Assembly (NCBI GenBank): GCA_000436035.1
Contig: FR893288.1
Span: forward strand, 12,669 to 57,607
DNA length: 44,939 bases
Direction: 5' to 3'
Origin: Prevotella sp. CAG:732
GTDB lineage: Bacteria; Bacteroidota; Bacteroidia; Bacteroidales; Bacteroidaceae
The notes under the pieces are model-generated. The model did no database searches. It was not told the DNA's origin and saw nothing but the letters and a program-made list of their open reading frames with translations. Numbering within the stretch: position 1 is the first letter of the stretch; each line of letters begins with the position of its first letter. This document shows positions 25,196 through 31,509 of this stretch, piece after piece. A program made the position numbers and the translations under genes.

Positions 25196-26047
25196 ATGAA
25201 AGTATTCAATAAGATTGTTGAACTCCAAAACGAACTCTTTCAGGCTCGTAAGGAGGGGAAGGAAATAGGTTTGGTACCTACGATGGGTGCTCTGCATGAG
25301 GGTCACGCCTCATTGGTAAAACGTAGTGTGAAGGAAAATGGCGTCACTGTCGTTTCCGTTTTCTTGAATCCAACTCAGTTTAATGACCAAGGTGACTTGG
25401 ATCGCTATCCTCGTACCCTTGATGCCGACTGCAAGCTCTTGGAGGCTTGTGGGGCTGACTATGTGTTTGCTCCATCCGTGAAGGAGATGTATCCTACCAA
25501 GGATGAGCGTCATTTCGAGTTCCCACCGGTTTCTACCGTGATGGAGGGTGCCAAGCGCCCTGGTCACTTCAATGGCGTTTGCCAGGTGGTGAGCCGTCTT
25601 TTCTATATCGTGCGTCCTACTCGTGCTTACTTCGGTGAGAAAGACTGGCAGCAGATTGCCGTCATCAAGCAGCTCGTGAAATTTATTGGTTCTGACGTCC
25701 AGATCGTGGAGTGTCCTATCGTGCGTGACGAGGATGGCCTTGCCAAGAGTAGCCGCAACACATTGTTGGCTGCTGATGAGCGTGCCATCGCTCCTAACAT
25801 CTACAAGGCTCTGAAGGAGAGCGTGGAGTATGCCAAGTCTCACACCGTGCCGGAGACGCACGACAAGGTGGTGGCTGACATCAACGCCGTGGAGGGTCTT
25901 GAGGTGGAGTACTTCGAGATCGTGGATGGCGACTCCTTGCAGGATGTCAACGCATGGGATGACAGCGACTACGTGGTAGGTTGCATCACCGTATATTGCG
26001 GCAAGACTCCTATCCGTCTCATCGACCACATTCGTTACAAAGGCTAA
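25196..26047 (+). CDS. panC: Pantothenate synthetase
   Basis: Condenses pantoate with beta-alanine, using ATP, to make pantothenate, the precursor of coenzyme A. The 283 residues match the family length. The HIGH-like motif is HEGH (34-37) within VPTMGALHEGHASLV, and FLNPTQFNDQGD near 60, RPGHFNGVCQVVSRLF near 123-138, FGEKDWQQ near 150 and LAKSSRNTLL near 182 are all in place. The frame is open to 25163, but ATG 25196 gives the expected MKVFNKI start and lies just after the promoter. panD follows 53 bp later, so the two steps of pantothenate supply are clustered. Confidence 0.96.
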   Translation: MKVFNKIVELQNELFQARKEGKEIGLVPTMGALHEGHASLVKRSVKENGVTVVSVFLNPTQFNDQGDLDRYPRTLDADCKLLEACGADYVFAPSVKEMYPTKDERHFEFPPVSTVMEGAKRPGHFNGVCQVVSRLFYIVRPTRAYFGEKDWQQIAVIKQLVKFIGSDVQIVECPIVRDEDGLAKSSRNTLLAADERAIAPNIYKALKESVEYAKSHTVPETHDKVVADINAVEGLEVEYFEIVDGDSLQDVNAWDDSDYVVGCITVYCGKTPIRLIDHIRYKG

Positions 26048-26100
26048 TAGATAAGTATCATATTCATAGGCACATTTTACTATACAACACGTAAAAAGAT

Positions 26101-26445
26101 ATGCAGATAGAAGTATTGAAAAGTAAGCTCCATTGTGTGACGGTTACGGAGGCTAACCTCAACTACATGGGCAGTATCACAATAGACGAGGACTTGATGG
26201 ATGCCGCTGGCTTGATCGCTGGCGAGAAGGTGCAAATCGTAGATAATAACAATGGTGAGCGCCTGGAGACCTATATCATCAAGGGTGAGCGTGGCAGTGG
26301 TTGTATCTGTCTCAATGGTGCAGCTGCTCGCAAGGTTCAGGTGGGCGATACGGTTATCATCATCGCCTACGCCATCATGGATTTCGAGGAGGCGAAGACC
26401 TTCAAGCCTACCGTGATCTTCCCTAAGGAGGGGAATCGACTCTAA
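26101..26445 (+). CDS. panD: Aspartate 1-decarboxylase
   Basis: Makes beta-alanine from aspartate for PanC. A 114-residue pyruvoyl-dependent enzyme translated as a proenzyme that cleaves itself between Gly24 and Ser25 (NYMGSITID) to give the pyruvoyl group. LHCVTVTEANLNYMGS, RLETYIIKGERGSGCICLNG and AARKVQVGDTVIIIAY are the family blocks. It is second in the panC-panD pair. An odd 26-bp triple repeat and a bidirectional terminator follow the stop. Confidence 0.96.
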   Translation: MQIEVLKSKLHCVTVTEANLNYMGSITIDEDLMDAAGLIAGEKVQIVDNNNGERLETYIIKGERGSGCICLNGAAARKVQVGDTVIIIAYAIMDFEEAKTFKPTVIFPKEGNRL

Positions 26446-26460
26446 TATTCTCTCTTCTTA

Positions 26461-26538
26461 AGAATACCATTTCTGGAATGTATTGGAGAATATCATTTCT
26501 AGAATAAATTAGAGAATGTTATTTCTAAAACATAAAAA
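26461..26538. repeat. Three tandem copies of a 26-bp imperfect repeat
   Basis: Units at 26461-26486, 26487-26512 and 26513-26538 all begin AGAAT and contain ATTTCT followed by an AT-rich half. The first two are closest and the third has drifted. The core TTCTGGAA/TTCTAGAA is near palindromic. The array fills the space between the panD stop and the terminator. Confidence 0.75.
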
Positions 26539-26577
26539 ATCCCTGCGTCTCGCTATGAGATGCAGGGATTTTTTTAT
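26537..26577. terminator. Bidirectional terminator between panD and the TPR gene
   Basis: The 15-nt arms at 26537-26551 and 26557-26571 pair with one G-U, with A6 on one side and T7 on the other. Confidence 0.85.
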
Positions 26578-26626
26578 TGCTAAACTTTTCGTATGTAAGG
26601 AAGTTAAGGAAATTCCTTTAACTTCT

Positions 26627-28612
26627 TTACTTCTGCTTGTTCAGTCGCTTGATGACGGAGTAGGCATCATAGAGTCCTAGCTCTCCAGCCTTCGACAGGT
26701 CTTGGATGGCTGCCGCCTTGTTGCCCGACTTCGAACGAGCGATACCTCTGTTATAGTATGCCTCTGCCAGACGGTTGTCTATCTTGATGGCCATCGTATA
26801 GTCGTCGATCGCCTTGGACAGCTCCTTGCGCTTGGCATGCAAGTTGGCACGGTTATAATAGATGTACGCATTGTTGTTGTTGCTCAGTCGGATGGCATCG
26901 CTCAAGTCCGCCTCTGCCGAGTGGACATTGAGGATAGGCTGACCCTCAGCCACATGGAACTCGTCCATCTCCATCTGGCATACCGCCCTTGCCCAATAAG
27001 CGAGGGCATTGTGGTCGTCGAGCTTCAGATAGTCATCGAAGTCCTGGATGGCTGCCTCGAAGTCTCGAAGTACGGAGTGGGCGATGGCTCGATGGATGAG
27101 CAGGTTCTTCTTCTGATTCTCGTCCTTGACGATGCTCAACTCAGCCGACAACTTGTCGATGAGCGAGAAAATCTGCATGGAACCATTCTCGTCCAACTGG
27201 TCCTTGTCGCAAACGATATAGAGTTTCTCTCCCTTCTGCTTGGTCTGCATGTTGAGTGTCTCCACGTCCTTGTCGAACGACTGACCACTCGAAATCTGAC
27301 TGGCTGATGGGAAGTAAGTGACGTGATACATAGGCAGATAGGCTGCCTCCACCATTCGGTTTTGTACCTTTCCTCTGTACTCGCTCTTGTACTCATGCTC
27401 GTACTTTGGCTCATCATCCACCACGATGCTGGCAAACTTGTTGGGGTCTATCTCCGAACGCTTGCGCACTTCCTTCTTGGTCTTGGCGCTCCAACGAGGT
27501 TGGATGCCGAGGTGCTTGTTCATCTGTGCCTTCATGATGCGGAACTCGTCCAGCTCTGCCTTGCCGGTCATACCCAACTTGCGATAGCATTGGGCACGGT
27601 AGGAGAGACCTGTCCAGAAGTTTGGAAACTGGTTGATGACGGTGGTCAAGTCGCTGATGGCGGCCCTCAGGTTACCGGTCTTCTCGTGCAGGAGGGCACG
27701 GTTGAAGATCGCCATGAAGTTCTGTGGCTCCATCTTGATAACGAAGTCGAAGTCGCTGATGGCTCGGTTGTCGTCACCCAGCTGCACACGCATCAGTCCT
27801 CGGTTGTAGTGTGCGAGGAAGTTGTTCGGGTCGAGGTCGAGCGCATTGTCGTAGTCGCTCATCGCCCCTCTCAAGTTGTTGAGATTGATGCGAGCCAAGG
27901 CACGGTTGATGTAGCTGTTCACGTTGTTGGGCTTGAAGTGCAGCGACTTGGTGAGCGCCTCGTCAGCCACCTTCCATTCCTTTCTGGCAAGTGCCATGTA
28001 GGCACGTGTCACCCAGGCATCGCCGTCGTATGGGTTGAGTTCCAGACTCTTGTCGAGCCATTTCTCAGCATTCACGGTGTCCTTCTTCTGCAGATACACT
28101 TCTGCTTTCAGCGAGTAGGCGTTGGAGTAGTCCTTCCACTTGGTGATGACGGAGTCCAACTGGTTGAGCGACTCATCATATTTCTTGTCCTGCATGTAGC
28201 ACAAGGCACGGTTGAACCAATAGTTGCGGTTGCGCGGCTCCAGGTGAATGGCACGGTTGTAGTCCTTGATGGCATCCTCGTAGTTGTTCTGTCGGATGCG
28301 GCAGATGGCACGAAGGTCGTAGATGTCGTTGACGTACGGGTTGAGTTGCAATGCCTCGGTAGCATCGCTCTCGGCACCCATGTAGTCATCGAGCGAGAAC
28401 TTCGCCACGCTGCGGAAATACCAAGGCTCATAGAGATAAGGCTTGGCGCCGATAGCCAGGTTGAAATACTTGATGGAGAGCACGTAGTCCTCATAGAAGA
28501 GTGCGCTTCTTCCGGCGGTAATCAACCTATCTACCCTGTACTGTGCCATGGATGGCGCAGCCGTCAGGGCGAGCATAGCTATCAAGAGCCAGCTTTTCTT
28601 CTTTGTACCCAT
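26627..28612 (-). CDS. Secreted tetratricopeptide-repeat protein
   Basis: A 661-residue exported protein with a signal peptide (LLIAMLALTAAPSMAQ, cleavage after about residue 23). At least ten TPR units of about 34 residues follow. Typical ones read 'AYYNRGIARSKSGNKAAAIQDLSKA', split here as AYYNRGIARSKSG and NKAAAIQDLSKA. The repeats form one block (about 30-350) and a second (about 510-660), separated by a non-repeat charged linker (about 365-500). TPR superhelices bind partner proteins, so a periplasmic scaffold role is likely. It starts 16 bp after the def stop and ends the SPOR-ruvX-def-TPR operon. Confidence 0.88.
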   Translation of the reverse strand: MGTKKKSWLLIAMLALTAAPSMAQYRVDRLITAGRSALFYEDYVLSIKYFNLAIGAKPYLYEPWYFRSVAKFSLDDYMGAESDATEALQLNPYVNDIYDLRAICRIRQNNYEDAIKDYNRAIHLEPRNRNYWFNRALCYMQDKKYDESLNQLDSVITKWKDYSNAYSLKAEVYLQKKDTVNAEKWLDKSLELNPYDGDAWVTRAYMALARKEWKVADEALTKSLHFKPNNVNSYINRALARINLNNLRGAMSDYDNALDLDPNNFLAHYNRGLMRVQLGDDNRAISDFDFVIKMEPQNFMAIFNRALLHEKTGNLRAAISDLTTVINQFPNFWTGLSYRAQCYRKLGMTGKAELDEFRIMKAQMNKHLGIQPRWSAKTKKEVRKRSEIDPNKFASIVVDDEPKYEHEYKSEYRGKVQNRMVEAAYLPMYHVTYFPSASQISSGQSFDKDVETLNMQTKQKGEKLYIVCDKDQLDENGSMQIFSLIDKLSAELSIVKDENQKKNLLIHRAIAHSVLRDFEAAIQDFDDYLKLDDHNALAYWARAVCQMEMDEFHVAEGQPILNVHSAEADLSDAIRLSNNNNAYIYYNRANLHAKRKELSKAIDDYTMAIKIDNRLAEAYYNRGIARSKSGNKAAAIQDLSKAGELGLYDAYSVIKRLNKQK

Positions 28613-28628
28613 AAAATAAATTTGATGT

Positions 28629-29186
28629 TTAGTGTCTTATCTTCGTGCGATAAGAGCAGCGGAACTTGCCCTTGATGATGTTCTTGAGTTTGCCGGAGAT
28701 CATGTTTTTGCGGAGTGCAGATACACGATCGACAAACATGGTTCCCTCCAAGTGGTCGAACTCATGCTGCATCACACGAGCCAGATAGCCACCTACCCAT
28801 TCGTCGTGCTCCTGGAAGTCCTCGTCCATGTATTTCACATGGATGCGGGTAGGGCGCACCACCTTCTCGCTGATGCCTGGGATGGAGAGGCAACCCTCGT
28901 CGGAGGAGTCCTTGTTCTCATCATCATACTCCAAGATGTGGGCGTTGATAAAGGCATGGCGGAATCCCTTGTACTCTGGGAGGTCGTCGCTCAATACGTC
29001 GAGGTCGATGACCACGAGGCGGATGGCTTTGCCTATCTGTGGAGCTGCGAGACCGATGCCATTGCTGGAGTCGAGGGTCTCGTACATGTCGTTGATAAGT
29101 TGTTTGAGTTCTGGATAATCGGGTGTGATGTCTTCAGCCACTTTTCTCAAAACAGGCTGACCATATATATAAATAGGTAATATCAT
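28629..29186 (-). CDS. def: Peptide deformylase
   Basis: Removes the formyl group from the N-terminal Met of new proteins. It has 185 residues with all three metalloenzyme motifs: GIGLAAPQIG (43-52), EGCLSIPG with Cys99, and QHEFDHLEG with His141 and His145. The residues after about 150 form a short basic tail (GKLKNIIKGKFRCSYRTK), which exceeds the minimal enzyme. Its start overlaps the ruvX stop by 4 nt (ATGA type), showing coupling. It sits third in the operon. Confidence 0.96.
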   Translation of the reverse strand: MILPIYIYGQPVLRKVAEDITPDYPELKQLINDMYETLDSSNGIGLAAPQIGKAIRLVVIDLDVLSDDLPEYKGFRHAFINAHILEYDDENKDSSDEGCLSIPGISEKVVRPTRIHVKYMDEDFQEHDEWVGGYLARVMQHEFDHLEGTMFVDRVSALRKNMISGKLKNIIKGKFRCSYRTKIRH

Positions 29187-29596
29187 CTTCTTGATTGCAT
29201 AAAATCTTGTAAAATAATGGTGGCACTGATCTCATCGACCAGTCCTTTGTTTTCTTTTCTCACCTTCTTCTTCACGCCTCCGTCTATCATGGCTCTGTGG
29301 GCGATGACCGATGTGAAGCGCTCGTCGTAGTACTCAATGGGTACCTCAGGGTGAGCCTTGCGCCATCGGTTGAAGAAGTTCTCCACACGTGCCAGGTTCT
29401 CACTTGGCTGTCCGTTGGGCTGTGTGGGCTTTCCGATGACGATTCTCTCCACCTGCTCCTTCTGTATGTAAGACTCCAGGTAGGTGAAGAGTTCCGCCGT
29501 CGCAACAGTTGCCAACCCGCCTGCAATAATCTGCAACGGGTCGGTAACTGCCAGTCCGGTACGCTTTTTACCGTAATCGATAGATAAAATTCGCAT
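29183..29596 (-). CDS. ruvX: Putative pre-16S rRNA nuclease / Holliday junction resolvase-like protein
   Basis: A YqgF family RNase H-fold nuclease, 137 residues from ATG 29596 (MRILSIDYGKKRTGLAVTDP), with the catalytic Asp at 7. ERIVIGKPTQPNGQPSE and YYDERFTSVIAHRAM are the other family motifs, and the C-terminal DEISATIILQDFMQS carries the last acidic residue. Members process 16S rRNA ends and have also been proposed as Holliday junction resolvases; I prefer the rRNA role. In-frame residues upstream of 29596 overlap the preceding gene and are rejected. It overlaps the SPOR gene by 1 nt and def by 4 nt. Confidence 0.92.
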   Translation of the reverse strand: MRILSIDYGKKRTGLAVTDPLQIIAGGLATVATAELFTYLESYIQKEQVERIVIGKPTQPNGQPSENLARVENFFNRWRKAHPEVPIEYYDERFTSVIAHRAMIDGGVKKKVRKENKGLVDEISATIILQDFMQSRR

Positions 29597-30075
29597 TATT
29601 TCTTGAAGAGCAACCAAGCGTCATTATACTTGCTGGCGCGAAGCTCGTTGCGGCTCTTCACTGCGCTAGCCTTGTCAACGAATGTGGCTGCTACCACACG
29701 ATACATGTTGCGCTCGCCATTGAATACGATCTGTGCGTCGTAGCCAGCGCTCTTCAATGTGTTGTAGAGACCCTCTGCGTTAGCCTTCAAGCCGAAGGAA
29801 CCTACTACTACGCTGAAGTTCTGCAAGCCAGAACCAGCGATGAGAGATACATTCTCCTGGCGTACGGTAGCGTTATCTACCTCTGTATTGGTTGACTCAG
29901 ATGGAGTGGTGGTCTGCAAAGGTGTCACTACAGGCTCCTGTGTAACAGGTGCTGTCTGCTGCTCCTGAGCTTGAGCTTTCTCGTATGCTTTCTTATACAT
30001 GCTTTCCTTTGACTTGCAGCTAGCAAGTGCCAATACCATGCACATGCCGAGGCCCAAAACTGATAATTTCTTCAT
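29596..30075 (-). CDS. SPOR domain-containing lipoprotein
   Basis: A 159-residue lipoprotein with a lipobox ending ALASC (Cys20). A Gln/Thr/Pro-rich flexible linker (about 35-75) leads to a C-terminal SPOR domain (about 85-158) with FSVVVGSFGLKANAEGL, a central YDAQIVFNGERNMYRVV and KSRNELRASKYNDAWLL. SPOR domains bind denuded glycan strands at division sites, so a role at the septum is likely. It is the first gene of the operon with ruvX (1-nt overlap), def and the TPR gene. The promoter is not clear from the upstream AT-rich sequence. Confidence 0.9.
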   Translation of the reverse strand: MKKLSVLGLGMCMVLALASCKSKESMYKKAYEKAQAQEQQTAPVTQEPVVTPLQTTTPSESTNTEVDNATVRQENVSLIAGSGLQNFSVVVGSFGLKANAEGLYNTLKSAGYDAQIVFNGERNMYRVVAATFVDKASAVKSRNELRASKYNDAWLLFKK

Positions 30076-30252
30076 AACTTTAAAATGGTTTTATTGTTAA
30101 ACTTGTTGTTTTCTTTGTTCCAGTGTTTAGTCAACACGTCGTTTCGTTCTGCGAAAATACAAATAATATCCCAAATAAGACCACAAATACAGCCTAAAGT
30201 TTGTTAAAACAAGGTAATACAACAAATTTATCGAAAAATTAAGAAAAAAATC

Positions 30253-30283
30253 CTTGCTTGTTGCGGAATATTTTGTATATTTG
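30253..30283 (+). promoter_or_regulatory. Promoter of the YtxH operon
   Basis: CTTG (30253-30256, near -33), 19 bp and TATATTTG (30276-30283), 74 bp before the first start codon at 30358. Confidence 0.6.
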
Positions 30284-30357
30284 CAACATGAAGATGCCCA
30301 TGGACTATCGTTCTAAGGACTCTTGATAACATGTTTAACAATTAAAACTTAGTCATT

Positions 30358-30570
30358 ATGAAAGCATTAGGTTACATTGGCGCATTCCTCGGCGGTGCTC
30401 TTGCCGGGTCTGCATTGGGTTTGATTTTCGCTCCTGAGAAGGGTGAGGATACACGCAGCAAGATTGCTGACGCAGTAGATAACTTCTGCAACAAGCACAA
30501 CATCAAGTTGAGCAAGAAGGATGTTGACGATTTGGTGGACGACATCAAGGACGCAGCTCCTGAGATATAA
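30358..30570 (+). CDS. YtxH domain-containing small membrane protein
   Basis: A 70-residue protein with a glycine-rich N-terminal membrane helix (ALGYIGAFLGGALAGSALGL, about 2-22) followed by the YtxH/gas-vesicle-like motif FAPEKGEDTRSKIADAVD, and a charged helical tail. YtxH proteins are membrane-associated and often stress-induced; the molecular role is not known. It is the first gene of a small operon with the holin-like protein (33 bp downstream) and an 87-residue partner. A terminator follows the third gene. Confidence 0.88.
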   Translation: MKALGYIGAFLGGALAGSALGLIFAPEKGEDTRSKIADAVDNFCNKHNIKLSKKDVDDLVDDIKDAAPEI

Positions 30571-30603
30571 TCGAGACAAGACGTTTCTGGTGACAATCTA
30601 TAC

Positions 30604-30954
30604 ATGATGTTTTCCAACGATAAAAACGTAGAGACTATCGGGCAACTCGTTGAGGTGCTCAAACATTACATCGGGCTTCAGACGGAATATGTGAAGCTCG
30701 ATGTAGTGGATAAAGTGGTCAGGTTGCTCACGGCTATCACCATGACGGTGGTGCTCGTGGGCTTATTGGTCATAGCCCTCATCTACTTGTCGTTTGCCTT
30801 GGCTTATGGACTGGGCGAATGGGTCGGCAATGCGTGTGGATTCTCCATCGTGGCTGGTCTATACCTATTTATATTAGTAATCTTCGTCATTTTCCGTCAT
30901 CAATGGATAGAGAGACCATTGGTTCGCTTCCTGGCTAGCATCCTCATGCAGTAG
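30604..30954 (+). CDS. Phage holin superfamily III-like membrane protein
   Basis: A 116-residue membrane protein with two strong helices (about 42-68 and 80-100) and a charged N-terminal amphipathic segment (NVETIGQLVEVLKHYIGLQTEY). It matches the 'phage holin family' (Actino-phage holin III) pattern that is common next to YtxH genes in Bacteroidota chromosomes. There is no lysin or phage gene nearby, so 'holin' here is a family label and a membrane-organising role is more likely. The start is the first of two adjacent Met codons. Confidence 0.8.
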   Translation: MMFSNDKNVETIGQLVEVLKHYIGLQTEYVKLDVVDKVVRLLTAITMTVVLVGLLVIALIYLSFALAYGLGEWVGNACGFSIVAGLYLFILVIFVIFRHQWIERPLVRFLASILMQ

Positions 30955-31017
30955 AGGCTAGCCTTTTATTTTTTCTCCTTTCCATTGAATGGATTTGTAT
31001 GATTCTTAAACTTTGAA

Positions 31018-31281
31018 ATGATGATGGCAGAAAATATTGAACATATTACATATTCCTCGCTCACGGAAATCCGACTGCGCAAGGAACTCCTGCGCAAGGA
31101 CATACAGGCTGACGACGAGAAAATCAAGAAACTCTGGCAATCGCTCTTCACCAAACCGTCGGCTCTGTCGAAGAATGCTACGCCGAGCAGTCGCATGAAG
31201 AGTCTCTTCTCGATAGGGGCTGGTGCCTTTGATGGAGCTATCTTGGCTTGGAAACTCTATCGCAAGTTCAAGAGAAAATGA
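31018..31281 (+). CDS. Hypothetical protein of the YtxH operon
   Basis: An 87-residue protein with a charged helical first half (ELLRKDIQADDEKIKKLWQS) and a short hydrophobic stretch near 65-78 (SIGAGAFDGAILAWKL), ending in basic residues (YRKFKRK), as seen in small membrane-anchored proteins. I recognise it only as the usual third member of the YtxH/holin-like trio. It starts at one of three adjacent Met codons. The strong terminator at 31290-31345 closes the operon. Confidence 0.75.
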   Translation: MMMAENIEHITYSSLTEIRLRKELLRKDIQADDEKIKKLWQSLFTKPSALSKNATPSSRMKSLFSIGAGAFDGAILAWKLYRKFKRK

Positions 31282-31289
31282 TAGAAATG

Positions 31290-31345
31290 AAACAAACGAT
31301 GGCTCACTTCCTTCTTGATGAAAGTGAGTCATCGTTTGTTTTTGG
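31290..31345 (+). terminator. Terminator of the YtxH operon
   Basis: The 20-nt arms at 31290-31309 and 31322-31341 pair with one mismatch, then TTT. It lies 9 bp after the last gene. Confidence 0.85.
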
Positions 31346-31349
31346 GCAC

Positions 31350-31411
31350 AAAAAAAGGGTCACCGCTGTGACCCCGCCTTTGTTAACCTTAAATCTAATA
31401 CTATGAAAAAC
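31350..31411 (-). ncRNA. Candidate small RNA (about 62 nt) downstream of the Rel gene
   Basis: On the minus strand a Bacteroidota promoter (ATTG 31445-31448, 19 bp, TACTTTTG 31418-31425) is followed about 7 nt later by an AU-rich unstructured stretch with GTATTAGATTTAAGGTTAAC. A perfect intrinsic terminator then closes it: a 7-bp stem GGGTCAC/GTGACCC with tetraloop (31357-31374) and T7. No start codon plus frame fits in this strand. The central GTATTAGATTTAAGGTTAAC block looks familiar to me from other Bacteroidales intergenic regions, which would suggest a conserved sRNA, but this is recall only. Confidence 0.6.
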
Positions 31412-31417
31412 ACAATG

Positions 31418-31448
31418 CAAAAGTACTACTATTATTTGATAATGCAAT
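31418..31448 (-). promoter_or_regulatory. Promoter of the candidate sRNA
   Basis: Minus-strand ATTG (31445-31448), 19 bp, TACTTTTG (31418-31425). It lies 62 bp after the Rel gene stop, so it is separate from the Rel transcript's own start. Confidence 0.6.
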
Positions 31449-31509
31449 ACTTTTCATTATTTTATAACTTTTCTTAACGATTACGTGTCGCTTATTTAAC
31501 TTCGTTAAG

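Noticed and set aside
26461..26538. CRISPR array
   Set aside because: The units are contiguous 26-mers without unique spacers.
30604..30954. Holin gene as evidence of a prophage
   Set aside because: No lysin, structural, integrase or terminase genes lie nearby; the family is common in Bacteroidota chromosomes.
31403..31477. 24-codon plus-strand frame MKNTMQKYYYYL... after TTAACCTTAAATCTAATACT
   Set aside because: It is antisense to the sRNA candidate's promoter, is mainly Tyr/Phe, and the hairpin's T run points to minus-strand transcription. It remains possible if the plus strand is shown to be translated.
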